Assembly (NCBI GenBank): GCA_029260165.1
Contig: JAJDDT010000053.1
Location: 36,262-100,261, forward strand
Length of the DNA: 64,000 nucleotides
Reading direction: 5' to 3'
Source: Phycisphaerae bacterium
GTDB taxonomy: Bacteria; Planctomycetota; Phycisphaerae; UBA1845
The position numbers were made by a program, and so were the translations under genes. Below, piece after piece: positions 6,467 to 17,166 of this stretch (its first letter is position 1; the number at the start of each line of letters is the position of its first letter). The notes under the pieces were generated by a model that was given only the letters and a program-made list of their open reading frames with translations, was not told the DNA's origin and did no database searches.

Positions 6467-9463
6467 CTACATTGGTCCGGTAAACATGGCCTGGAACCGG
6501 GCGAAGTCGAGCACGTCTACGGCACCGCTGCCGTCGATGTCGGCTGTAGCGCAGGTACCGCCGACGCTGGGGTCCATGCCGACGCAGTCGGTGAGAAGAT
6601 CAAAATCACCCAGGTCCGTATCACCATCGCCGTCGATGTCGCCACTGGGATCATTCGCGGCGATGAGGATCAACGGGTCTACGTCCGCGCTCACGCCGCA
6701 GTTGGACAGGTCTCTCACGAACACCGCATAGGTACCAGGTTCCAAATCCGCCGCGATGGGCCATGCGACGGTGCCGTCGGTCATGTCGACAGGTCCCAGG
6801 TTTGCCGCGAATTCAAAGCCTGGGCCGACGCGACGAAACACCGAGAATTGCAATTGCCCGCTTGCGTGGAAGTGATCCCATGTAAACTGGACCGTCGAAC
6901 CGATCTTCACCTCGGAATTCTCATCCGGTCCTGTCATGACGATCACCGGCAAATCACCGCTCCCCGCACCGCTTATCGAAAATGTCGGGGTCACATTGAT
7001 GGACAGTGGCCTTGGGGAGTTGACGTGCTGGAGTCGAATGCGATAGCCATCGTCGGCACGAAGCTCGGGGCAGAGTGTCACGGTGGCTGACCCGTCTGCA
7101 ATGGGGTTGCAGGTCAGCCCCACGACAGCTCCGCAATCGCGGTGCAATGACAGGCACACCAGCCCGGGCAGATCGCTCTCCCAAGCCAGGTCGATCGATT
7201 CGCCAGCCATGAATGTTTCGCCCGGAAGTGGGCTTAACACGGTCAGCAATTCGGGATTGTCGGTTGGGACGCAACGAGGTTCGCAGAGCTGCCCGTTCAG
7301 AAACCCGTCGTCGTTTGGCTCAACGTCCTGGAGGGGATTGAACACCAACCGGCAGTTGTCGCAAGCGTCGGGAATTCCGTCATCGTCAATGTCCACTTCG
7401 CAATCGTCGGGCAAGCCGTTTCCGTCGCAGTCCGGCTCCTCCTCATTGGGAATTCCATCGCCATTGCAATCAATCTCGCAGTCGTCCGGAATACCGTTTC
7501 CGTCTGAGTCCGTTTCGCAGTCGTCAATCACGCCATCACCGTCGCAGTCCGTTTCGACATGATCCGGCAGACCGTTCAGATTGCAGTCCTCGGAAAGACC
7601 GGATCCGATCTCGGTATCGTCCGGGATGTTGTCGCCATCAGCATTGGACTCCGCCCCATCGGGCAGGCCATCACCGTCGCTGTCGGCGTCGCAGTCATCG
7701 GGAATTTGATTGCCATCCGCGTCAGGCTCACTGCCTGGCGGCACGCCGTCTCCGTCACAGTCCAGGTCGACAACACAGGGGGGATTGTTTCGGAATTTTC
7801 TCATGCCGATAACCCAAAGGTCAGGGGAGGACGAGAGCATGAAGCTCAAGACGCCACAAGGCTCGCATCGCGCCCCAGCGACAGTCACCTGTTGCGGAAT
7901 GAGTGCAGAGTCACTGCCTACATAATCGAAAATCGTTTCGATGAAGAATGGGGATATCTCAAATGTATCAGCACACTCAATCTCCACGTCATAAACGTAT
8001 GAGAATCCTTTCAGGAAATGGAACTCGCTGAAAACAACTTCATTGTTCAGAAAATGCCGGAGAGTGATGTTCTGGGCATGTATCACAGGCACGTCGAAGA
8101 ACAGCTTATCGCCTTGCATGCCGAATGGGCCGCTTGGAAGTTGTACCGCGTGAATCGTGCCCTTCCTGCCCTGGAAGTCGACGAATTGGAAGCGGTCGGG
8201 AAAATCCTTGTCCTCATTGAAGGATCTGATGGTACCAAAACCAGTGATCGAGCCGTTCTCGGAGAGTATGCTCACTTCGTCACCGTCGAGCCTGATGTCG
8301 CCGCCGATCAAGTTCTGCCCACTGTCCCCAAGGCGAATATCACCACCGCGCGGCTGCGTGAGCGTGCGTGCAATGCGCACAACACCAGTCTTCGCCTCAA
8401 AAACACCCGTGTTGGTGACACGAACCTCGAGGTCGGCTGATGGGGTGAAGCTGCCATCCTCGCAACCGTCGCAATTGAACTGTTCGAATTGCAGTATTCC
8501 TTCGTTGAGAAGCACGGGCGCATCGGTTTTTGAAAGACTGTAGGGTACGATACGCGATCCTTCGAGCACGCGGATCGTCGAAAACTCCGGATTCGTCATG
8601 TCACCGTCGAGTTGCAGCGTACCATTGGTAAAAAACTCTGTAATTTCAACAAGAGGATTATCAGATATGCGCCCGAGGTTCAAATGGGCGCTTGGTTGAA
8701 CACGATCCCCGGGTATCGTCAATGTGGCGCCACCGAAAACCTCGACAACAAGCGGTTGGATCGGCGTTGGGCCTGATGAGCAATCGGTGGCGACCCTGGC
8801 CGTTTCACCGCACATAGCCAGTGTGCCGATAATCGCACTGGTCGACGTCTTGAATGTCCCACCACACACATCAACACGACCCACGGTGGGGAAACACACC
8901 CTGGCTGTCGCGCCGGTACCAACAGTTATGCTGTTTCCTGTGAACCTGGTGACAAAAGCGGTCGCCACCCCCTCGTCCGGGAGATGTCCATTTTTGCAAC
9001 AGTTCACGGGGGGGTTGCCCACAAGCAAGTCGGACGCATTCAACGTTTCGCCTACGCTGAGCAACCCACCTGGGCGAACAATCACGCCATTGGAAATCAT
9101 CCCGAATTCGACATCCATTGTGCCACCGATGGAGAATCCGTCTATGGCACCGATGACGGTTTTGACGTTGAGATTGGCACCGGGGAATACGTCTACGGAA
9201 AACCCACCGACAGCCCCCCCAGTCACGTTGGAGTGGATTTCGACGATGTCCCGCTGGCTTGACCTCGGCGTGCAGGCGCAATCGCCGGGTTTCTGCGGCT
9301 CGCAATCGGGAGAAACGTTTCCCCAGGTCGACGGCGACGACCAACTGCCGTCTTTAACCGACGAATAGTTACATATCATCCCTTCAACGGCGAGGACCGT
9401 CGACGAGGTAAAAGAACAAAGCAGACCGATAATAACCACCGAATTCAAGCGAGACCAATACAT
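6467..9463 (-). CDS. Large secreted protein, TSP3 repeats and dockerin-like end (paralog 2)
   Basis: A 998-residue tandem paralog of the preceding entry, with the same order of parts: signal peptide (MYWSRLNSVVIIGLLCSF), DGSWSSPSTWGN segment, beta-helix-like body, calcium-binding repeats around 570-715 (DGDGVPPGSEPDADGNQIPD), Ig-like region and dockerin-like C-terminus (GDIDGDGDTDLGDFDLL, ADIDGSGAVDVLDFARF). The start at 9463 is fixed by the same AAGGGAG seven nt upstream. The calcium-repeat and middle sections are closely similar between paralogs, whereas the signal peptide and N-terminal part have drifted. This points to duplication followed by divergence. The gene lies 139 nt upstream of paralog 1, and each carries its own copy of the leader, so they are probably transcribed separately. 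Predicted extracellular or surface protein of unknown role. Confidence 0.85.
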   Translation of the reverse strand: MYWSRLNSVVIIGLLCSFTSSTVLAVEGMICNYSSVKDGSWSSPSTWGNVSPDCEPQKPGDCACTPRSSQRDIVEIHSNVTGGAVGGFSVDVFPGANLNVKTVIGAIDGFSIGGTMDVEFGMISNGVIVRPGGLLSVGETLNASDLLVGNPPVNCCKNGHLPDEGVATAFVTRFTGNSITVGTGATARVCFPTVGRVDVCGGTFKTSTSAIIGTLAMCGETARVATDCSSGPTPIQPLVVEVFGGATLTIPGDRVQPSAHLNLGRISDNPLVEITEFFTNGTLQLDGDMTNPEFSTIRVLEGSRIVPYSLSKTDAPVLLNEGILQFEQFNCDGCEDGSFTPSADLEVRVTNTGVFEAKTGVVRIARTLTQPRGGDIRLGDSGQNLIGGDIRLDGDEVSILSENGSITGFGTIRSFNEDKDFPDRFQFVDFQGRKGTIHAVQLPSGPFGMQGDKLFFDVPVIHAQNITLRHFLNNEVVFSEFHFLKGFSYVYDVEIECADTFEISPFFIETIFDYVGSDSALIPQQVTVAGARCEPCGVLSFMLSSSPDLWVIGMRKFRNNPPCVVDLDCDGDGVPPGSEPDADGNQIPDDCDADSDGDGLPDGAESNADGDNIPDDTEIGSGLSEDCNLNGLPDHVETDCDGDGVIDDCETDSDGNGIPDDCEIDCNGDGIPNEEEPDCDGNGLPDDCEVDIDDDGIPDACDNCRLVFNPLQDVEPNDDGFLNGQLCEPRCVPTDNPELLTVLSPLPGETFMAGESIDLAWESDLPGLVCLSLHRDCGAVVGLTCNPIADGSATVTLCPELRADDGYRIRLQHVNSPRPLSINVTPTFSISGAGSGDLPVIVMTGPDENSEVKIGSTVQFTWDHFHASGQLQFSVFRRVGPGFEFAANLGPVDMTDGTVAWPIAADLEPGTYAVFVRDLSNCGVSADVDPLILIAANDPSGDIDGDGDTDLGDFDLLTDCVGMDPSVGGTCATADIDGSGAVDVLDFARFQAMFTGPM

Positions 9464-9545
9464 GCAACAACTCCCTTTCGGGGCAATTCGCGTCCGATAA
9501 GTGTTTCCGTTTGGCATCGCCTGAATGGAACGGTCCCATCCCGCA
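9457..9545 (-). promoter_or_regulatory. Conserved 5' leader of paralog 2
   Basis: The second copy of the 89-nt leader described at 6321-6409. Beyond 9545 similarity continues weakly for about 20 nt and then disappears. Identity is higher here than in the adjacent signal-peptide codons, which suggests selection on the RNA or gene conversion. Confidence 0.45.
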
Positions 9546-9652
9546 GACCATGATAACCGAACAGACGGCCGATGTGGCAGGGAAACTCAACCTGTTCCAA
9601 GCCGCTAAAACGGACTGTTGAACATGTGGCCTGGAACAAGGCGATCGGGTTC

Positions 9653-12600
9653 TCAGGGCGTGAACAACCTTTGCAGCAGGCTGTAGTCGTTGAGATCGAT
9701 ATCGTCGTCGTTATCGAAATCAGAGCAGTCGCACCCGATGGCGGTTCCGCCGGCGGGTCCTGAAACACATCCGTTGAAGGTTGCGAAAGCGGACAGATTC
9801 ACCGGGATGCCGAAATTTCCGGGACATTCGCATTCGTCGGGAACGGCGTTCCTGTTTGCATCCCGCGACGTCTGGAATGCGATGTCGCAGTCGTCCGGTA
9901 CGGTGTTTTGGTTGCAATCGATGTCCGGTGTGGATGCGATTTCGCAGGCATCTCCCAACCCGTCGTCGTTGCAATCGCCCTGACCAGGGTTCGGTTCACC
10001 GACACAGTTGTCGCAGGCGTCGCCCACGCCGTCCATGTCGTTGTCGGCCTGGTCGAGGTTGGATTTCTCCGGACAGTTGTCGTGGAGGCAGATGCCGTCG
10101 CCGTCGGGATCGTTCTCGTCGTTGGCGGACGTTGGGCACAGGTCACAGGCATCGCCGACGTTGTCGCCGTCGAAATCGTCCTGGGTCGGGTTGTCGTCGT
10201 CGGGACAGTTGTCACAACTGTTGCCGACCCCGTCACCATCGCTGTCTGTCTGTGCGCTGTTGCTGTCATTGGTGCAGTTGTCGATGGAGTCGGGGGTGCC
10301 GTCGTTGTCCGCATCGGCGGGGGGGCCTCCGGTGCATATGTCGTGGCACAAGACCTCCGCGCCGCAGTCAGTAACGAATCCGGTACCCGCGCAGGCGGCG
10401 TCCCATTCGTTGTCGCAGCAAAACGGATCGCAGGCACAGACGGCTGATCGGCAGGCGGCATCGTCGCAGCCTGGTGAACCGTTGCCCTCACAGCAGTTGC
10501 TGGTTTCGATCGGGGCGGTGCCGACGTTGATGTTGATCGACGTGGATCCTGTTTGCTGATCGGCGTCTTCGGCAGTGAGCGTCACGGTATACGGACCGGG
10601 GGGCAGCCCCTCAATGGTGGTTTCCCGTCCGGTGCCGACAATCCCCCGGCCGTTGACCGTCCATGTCAGATTCGCAGTGTTTACGGGTCCGTCTTCGGCA
10701 TCGTATCCGCGTCCGCGGAGGAGGATTGTGTCGTTGTGAAAAAATGATGCGCCGTCACCCGGACTGGTAATGATTGCCGACGGTGCGTGTCGGGGGAGTC
10801 GGAACCGTTTGCTGAGGGCTATTGACGTGTTGATTCCATCGCTTGCGATCACGCGAATTCTGGACGAACCGGGAAAAATCAGCGACTGCGATCCTGGAAT
10901 GTTCAGTCCGTCGACACCGGCGATTGTCAGCGTGTTCGTCCCTGTTCCGTTATCAGGGTAAACCGGGTTGATCGGGTGCCATGTGCTGCCGTTGTCGGGG
11001 CTGTACTGGATTGAATAGATGATCGCGTCCGCGTCGTCATCAGAGCCATTCCACTGGATGGTGAGGTTTGGGGATTGAAGCGTTCCTAATTCGGGTGCGG
11101 TGATGTTCACTGACGGTGCGTTGGCGGTTACGAATCTTTCGGCGACGATTCGTTCGTTTTCCAGAATGCGGAGTCTCCTCGTTTGAGAATCGAAGGGAAG
11201 GTGGACAGTGAACGTCTCGGTGCGTGTCACATCATGGGCGGAATTCTCGCGTATCCGGACGGGCTGAGAGGTGATCAGTCCGCCTGATTCGTCAACAAGT
11301 GCTACGCTGTAACCGTCGTGTCCGGCTGCATCACTATCGGATTCGGTTGGGGATAAATCGAAATCGTCGACATGGAGAAATCCATCCGGTGCGCGATAGG
11401 CCAGCACGATTTCGGCGGTGCCTTCGTCCGGTCTGGCCAATCCCGCGATGGTCAGCATGTCCGAGTCGCTTTGGAAACAGGTGTTGCAGAGCAATTCCGC
11501 ACCGCAACCGTTTCCTTGAAATCCCGTTCCCGCGCAGAATTCATCCCATCCCGTTTCGCAGCAAAACGGATCGCACGCGCAAACGGCTGCACAGCATTCA
11601 CCATCGTCACAACCCGGGGTTCCGTTGTCGGCGCAGCAATCACCACCGTCACCGCAACCGGTGGGCGCGCAATCGGTGCACTGGTCCTCGGCGCGTGCGG
11701 CGCAGATGCTGTCCCATTCTTTTTCGCAGCAGAACGAATCGACGCTGCAAACAGCCTCGCAACAGGTGCTTTCGTTGCATCCCGGGGTTCCGTTGTCTGC
11801 GCAGCAGTCACCCGAACCCAACGTGCAGTCTGCACCAGTCACGGCTGAATCGGAGATGTCCGATGATCTGGTCGGTCCGGTGCTGTTCGATGATCTTGTC
11901 GGTTTGGTGTCGCTCGATGGTCTGGTGGAACGGGTGACAACGGGTGCGGACGCGGCGAACACGCTCTGAAGCGCGCCCCATGTGTAATCAGAGACCCATC
12001 GCGGACCGCAATAGGAGAGAAAGTCGCGCGAAGCCGTCGGTGAGATAGCGGTGTTGCTGGTCAGGTCGTAGCCCCAAAGCCCGGTTTCAGTTTCCGGTGG
12101 ACCGATCGCGTTGCACAATGGCGGGGGATCGGATTCGCAGGGGTCTTCGCAGCATTCGGTCCCGCTGCAATACGGATATCCGAAATCGACGCTGGCTGGG
12201 CAGCCGCAACTGACGTGTTGTCGCCCCTTGTTGTGTGCAATTTCCTGGGCCATCACGCCCCCGGCGCGGGGTCGATTGTAGGCCGGTCCCCAACCGGTGC
12301 TTTGCATTTTCACGAACGAGGTTCTTCCCGGTCGATACGCCATCCCGCCCGGTCCGCCCGGTGCGCTCGGATCAATCATTCCCATGTAGAATTCGTTCAA
12401 CCCGCAGGCGAACGGGAATTGCGTGAACCATTGAAACGCCAATATGGTGAACAGAATGACGTCCTCATCGTCGTCATATTCGAAGGAATCCAGAAACAGT
12501 ACGGGAAATGGGCCGAAGAATTCGCAGCATTCGAGTTCCTCGAGCACGAAGTCGGTGGCGTTTACGCGAACTTCGGCGACAGGCCACACCGTTTCGAAGC

Positions 12601-14107
12601 GGTCTATGATGTCCCAGAAACCCGGGTCCGAAGCTCGGTAGATACCGCCATCGGTTGAAATCGGGACAGCGAAGACACAGGTCGGTCCGCCGGGCGTAAA
12701 CGTTACCGTGCGACTCGTCATGTTGTTTGCAATGTTTGTTTCGGGAGAGGCTCGGTTTGGGTTGATGACCACCTGCAACGACACGGTCCCCGATCGCCAC
12801 TCCGGCGGCAGGCGAAATTCAAACAGATCGCGTCCGTCCCGGTCCACACCAACGCCGGCTCCGACGAAAACCAGCTCACGCCTTGCTCGCAACGGTGATC
12901 CGGGAAGCGGAGCGCCGGAGCGCGTGCCGCGCAACTCCGCGAAAACAGCCGGTCGGTCCTGTGTACTCGTTGGAAATGCCCGGACAACGGTAGACTTGCC
13001 CTCGATCAACGTGATGTTCGGATCGGTCGGAATCGTCTGGAGCACCTGAGTGATTTCAAGACCCACCCAACTCAAGTCGGGCAACACCTTGGCAGCGTCC
13101 TTTCGGACCCTGAAAACGCGTGAATCGGCGAAATAGATGTGGGCATCGTTCTGGACCGGCGATGTCGGGAAATTGAGATTCGCGACCATGGGCGTGGTAG
13201 CGCCACCGGATCGTGGAACACGCTGAACCAGACCGTTTGAACTACCTGTCGATTGTGTCCAATAGACGTTCTCATCATCGACCACGATACCAAGTACGTC
13301 CGGGTTGCCATTATTGTTAACCAGTGTTTGCAGACCAGTCCCGTTACTGCGGACACGTCGGATGTCGCCATCCCCCTCCGCCCAGAATACGAATTCCTCG
13401 TCATGGAAACCGGCGGTGTTGACCGACAGATGGACTGGCGCGTTGAGCACCGGCGTGATATCGTCGGGGATGGCTGAGGAGGTCTTGTCTCTGCGACTGA
13501 TGAGCTGGGAGTTGCCTGGAAGCCCGACGAGCCAGAACACGCTTCCGGTGCGGTATTGGGTGATGGCGATCTCGCTGATCTCGGCAAAGATCGAGTTTCC
13601 CTGATACAGGCTTGCAACGCCACCCGCCTTCGGCGCGTACTGGATCCCGTCGTCATCGACCCACCAGATGCGCGTTTCATCCACTTCGAGGTCAGTTACC
13701 GAACCGTTGGCGGTCGCCAGCGTTTCAACGTCGCCACCGCCAATCCACAATCGCCTGATCACATCGGGGGTAGGTTCCGCGTCTACAAAATAGACATAAG
13801 CGCCGTCGTTGCGGAGCAGTCTGGCGCGTGGTGAGCAAAATGACCCAGGCAGGATCGTCGACGTGAATCCTGTTGTGCCTGCCGATTTTTTGTCAATCCG
13901 TCCGGGCCCCAGTCCCGTGAAGCAATCCGGACCGGGCTGGACACTCCAATAGAGCTTTCCATCTGCATGCGTGATGGACGCGGTGGCTGTGTTGACAACC
14001 TGCTCATGCTCCGCGACAGCCGTTGGTGGGATGGTTGCGGCACAAATGACGATCGCCAGGACGATCGCGCGACGTACCGGCGCATTGGCCGGGTTCGAAA
14101 AGACCAT
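9653..14107 (-). CDS. Secreted multi-domain protein with degenerate metzincin site and Cys-rich repeats
   Basis: A 1484-residue exported protein. The ATG at 14107 has AGAGGTGA six nt upstream and starts a signal peptide (MVFSNPANAPVRRAIVLAIV...AVA); the frame is open a further 120 codons but without export features. Residues ~35-330 look like a YWTD/DUF5050-type propeller (VYWTQST). Around 620 lies MAQEIAHNKGRQHV, a metzincin HExxHxxGxxH site whose first His is Gln621. A Met-turn-like RDFLSYCGPRW follows with Leu697 in place of Met. Two Cys-rich repeats (CCADNGTPGC...FCCE...W) lie near 760-860 and a third near 1206-1250, with Ig-like segments between. TSP3 calcium repeats span ~1265-1420, and a short dockerin-like DNDDDIDLNDYSLLQ ends the protein. 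Proteolytic activity is doubtful. Confidence 0.85.
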   Translation of the reverse strand: MVFSNPANAPVRRAIVLAIVICAATIPPTAVAEHEQVVNTATASITHADGKLYWSVQPGPDCFTGLGPGRIDKKSAGTTGFTSTILPGSFCSPRARLLRNDGAYVYFVDAEPTPDVIRRLWIGGGDVETLATANGSVTDLEVDETRIWWVDDDGIQYAPKAGGVASLYQGNSIFAEISEIAITQYRTGSVFWLVGLPGNSQLISRRDKTSSAIPDDITPVLNAPVHLSVNTAGFHDEEFVFWAEGDGDIRRVRSNGTGLQTLVNNNGNPDVLGIVVDDENVYWTQSTGSSNGLVQRVPRSGGATTPMVANLNFPTSPVQNDAHIYFADSRVFRVRKDAAKVLPDLSWVGLEITQVLQTIPTDPNITLIEGKSTVVRAFPTSTQDRPAVFAELRGTRSGAPLPGSPLRARRELVFVGAGVGVDRDGRDLFEFRLPPEWRSGTVSLQVVINPNRASPETNIANNMTSRTVTFTPGGPTCVFAVPISTDGGIYRASDPGFWDIIDRFETVWPVAEVRVNATDFVLEELECCEFFGPFPVLFLDSFEYDDDEDVILFTILAFQWFTQFPFACGLNEFYMGMIDPSAPGGPGGMAYRPGRTSFVKMQSTGWGPAYNRPRAGGVMAQEIAHNKGRQHVSCGCPASVDFGYPYCSGTECCEDPCESDPPPLCNAIGPPETETGLWGYDLTSNTAISPTASRDFLSYCGPRWVSDYTWGALQSVFAASAPVVTRSTRPSSDTKPTRSSNSTGPTRSSDISDSAVTGADCTLGSGDCCADNGTPGCNESTCCEAVCSVDSFCCEKEWDSICAARAEDQCTDCAPTGCGDGGDCCADNGTPGCDDGECCAAVCACDPFCCETGWDEFCAGTGFQGNGCGAELLCNTCFQSDSDMLTIAGLARPDEGTAEIVLAYRAPDGFLHVDDFDLSPTESDSDAAGHDGYSVALVDESGGLITSQPVRIRENSAHDVTRTETFTVHLPFDSQTRRLRILENERIVAERFVTANAPSVNITAPELGTLQSPNLTIQWNGSDDDADAIIYSIQYSPDNGSTWHPINPVYPDNGTGTNTLTIAGVDGLNIPGSQSLIFPGSSRIRVIASDGINTSIALSKRFRLPRHAPSAIITSPGDGASFFHNDTILLRGRGYDAEDGPVNTANLTWTVNGRGIVGTGRETTIEGLPPGPYTVTLTAEDADQQTGSTSININVGTAPIETSNCCEGNGSPGCDDAACRSAVCACDPFCCDNEWDAACAGTGFVTDCGAEVLCHDICTGGPPADADNDGTPDSIDNCTNDSNSAQTDSDGDGVGNSCDNCPDDDNPTQDDFDGDNVGDACDLCPTSANDENDPDGDGICLHDNCPEKSNLDQADNDMDGVGDACDNCVGEPNPGQGDCNDDGLGDACEIASTPDIDCNQNTVPDDCDIAFQTSRDANRNAVPDECECPGNFGIPVNLSAFATFNGCVSGPAGGTAIGCDCSDFDNDDDIDLNDYSLLQRLFTP

Positions 14108-14330
14108 CGAATCACCTCTTGCAACTATAGACCACCGGAGAACAGCTCGCCAAAGTCTGCGATCCTGGAAGTCGAAACCGCCGTCCATTCTAACAAACCT
14201 CGTTATGGGATTGAAGTGTCTACCCAATTTTGTATGGGGGACTGTGGGCAGATGAAAGCGCCCTGATACGCGGTATCTCGGTTGAGAACAGGTGATTGGT
14301 GGTAGGAGGGGAGGTGTCTGGTTGCGCGCA
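14108..14330. other. Non-coding gap between 16S terminator and the 1484-residue gene
   Basis: This 223-nt stretch holds the leader of the secreted-protein gene. I saw no convincing promoter hexamers and no RNA gene. The open frame running through it on the minus strand is an in-frame extension without a signal peptide or RBS. Confidence 0.4.
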
Positions 14331-14362
14331 AAGAAAAGCCCAACGGCATGCGCCGTCGGGCT
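14331..14362 (-). terminator. Rho-independent terminator of the 16S transcript
   Basis: On the minus strand an 11-bp stem (AGCCCGACGGC / GCCGUUGGGCU, one G-U pair) closes a GCAT loop and is followed by TTTTCTTT. It lies about 135 nt beyond the 16S 3' end, so the 16S gene is terminated alone, with no 23S or tRNA downstream. Confidence 0.8.
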
Positions 14363-14495
14363 TTCTTGAATATCAAGAAACAGGATTGTCGTCGGGCTGC
14401 GAATTTCTCCACAGCTCATGGGCGTAACACCCATGGAGAATATGCTGACATCTTCCTTCTCAACCAAATTGGCTGGAAAGGTCTAGATTATCCTC

Positions 14496-16048
<1,553 letters not shown>

Positions 16049-16293
16049 AATCGTTTCCGCGTCACCACCCCGAAGGGCGATCACGATTGGATACGAAAAA
16101 AGGGGCTACATTCGCTTACTGGCGTTCGTAAGAAATGTAACATCAATCCACCATTGGCATGGCAGACTGAGAATGATGCTCATCTTTCGATTCACATCAA
16201 ATCGACAACGCTGACCCGAAGCAGCCACAAGGACTGCTTCACGCTCCAAATCAACGTCGCCTCACATTCCCACGACGACAATCGCTGTTCACT

Positions 16294-16305
16294 TGTCAAA
16301 GAGCA
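16294..16305 (-). promoter_or_regulatory. boxA antitermination element in the 16S leader
   Basis: The minus strand reads TGCTCTTTGACA, which matches the rRNA boxA consensus TGCTCTTTAACA at 11 of 12 positions. It lies ~245 nt upstream of the mature 16S 5' end and ~30 nt downstream of the predicted start of transcription, the usual place for NusB/S10 loading. Confidence 0.7.
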
Positions 16306-16342
16306 GCACCCGAGTGACTCACGCCCCTCAGGTGCGACGCGT

Positions 16343-16370
16343 AGAATACCAGAGGCTCGAAACCCGTCAA
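16343..16370 (-). promoter_or_regulatory. Probable 16S rRNA promoter
   Basis: On the minus strand a -35 TTGACG (16370-16365) and a -10 TATTCT (16348-16343) are separated by 16 nt, with an A/T-rich stretch just upstream. Transcription would begin near 16336, giving a leader of about 290 nt that contains boxA. Confidence 0.6.
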
Positions 16371-16486
16371 CCCGCCACGAGCCTTTTTTTGCGGATTTTG
16401 AAGATTTTTCCGCCACCCCGATAGGCCTGGTCGGAAACCGTTTTTACGCCCAATGCTATGGCTGGGAAACCTCGATATGCCAAGCC

Positions 16487-17050
16487 TTACCCACCCAGAA
16501 TCAAGCCCAAAACCATCTGAATCGGTAGCAGGGCAAGGAGGACAAAGGCGGCGATCGTGAGACGGCGTCGAACAGGGATTCGGACCGCGAGTATTGCGCA
16601 AACCAGGCCGGCAATCCAAACCAGCAACGACAGGCATCCCCCCAGCATCAGGACCAGAAACCACGGTGGGATGTCGCCCGCATCGATTTTGTCCTGCAGG
16701 AAAGTCAGCATCTCCGGCGTGCTTGGTTGGGCGTTGCCCATGTCCCTGGTCATCCCCGGAACGGCGATGGCGGAAGCTGCAAATGAAATTACCAGCCAGC
16801 TAATTGACAGCACAATGGCATAGACTGCGAGTGCGTTGCCTGACCGAGCGGGGAAATCCTGTGGCGGCAGAGAGGAGGCGGGTTGTCCCATCGGTTGGGC
16901 CATCGGAATTCCCTCCGAAGGCAGATAGGTCGACATCGCGGGGGCAGTCACTGTGTTGTGACAATACGGGCAGGCCACGGGTTTTCTGCCCCATATATCG
17001 TCGATCTCGATCGGGTTTCCGCACGATGGACATGCAAACTGGATAGACAT
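16487..17050 (-). CDS. Zinc-ribbon membrane protein
   Basis: A 187-residue protein whose N-terminus is a Cys4 zinc ribbon: CPSC at residues 7-10 and CPYC at 27-30, with the typical acidic linker IEIDDIWGRK. A Pro/Met/Gln-rich linker (YLPSEGIPMAQPMGQP) leads to three or four hydrophobic segments (VYAIVLSISWLVISFAAS, FLVLMLGGCLSLLVWIAGLV, IAAFVLLALLPIQMVLGLIL). The ATG at 17050 is chosen because the zinc ribbon begins directly after it; the 33 upstream in-frame codons are unrelated. The ribbon is presumably cytoplasmic and the rest is in the inner membrane. Such ribbon-plus-membrane proteins are common in planctomycetes; the role is unknown. Confidence 0.8.
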   Translation of the reverse strand: MSIQFACPSCGNPIEIDDIWGRKPVACPYCHNTVTAPAMSTYLPSEGIPMAQPMGQPASSLPPQDFPARSGNALAVYAIVLSISWLVISFAASAIAVPGMTRDMGNAQPSTPEMLTFLQDKIDAGDIPPWFLVLMLGGCLSLLVWIAGLVCAILAVRIPVRRRLTIAAFVLLALLPIQMVLGLILGG

Positions 17051-17166
17051 GGCTGGACGATAGCGGGCCGATATCGCATGGTCAATCGTCGTTGACGGAT
17101 GTTTCAAACGTTCGTCAACGACGACGGTTACCCATGAATTGGTGGACAAACAATCCGTGATATCCG

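Larger units (their letters stand above)
16049..16486. other. 16S rRNA leader and promoter region
   Basis: This 438-nt stretch without a protein gene is the rRNA leader on the minus strand (promoter and boxA listed separately). An A/T-rich tract at ~16381-16420 lies upstream of the -35 and could act as an UP element. Nothing else is recognised. Confidence 0.6.
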
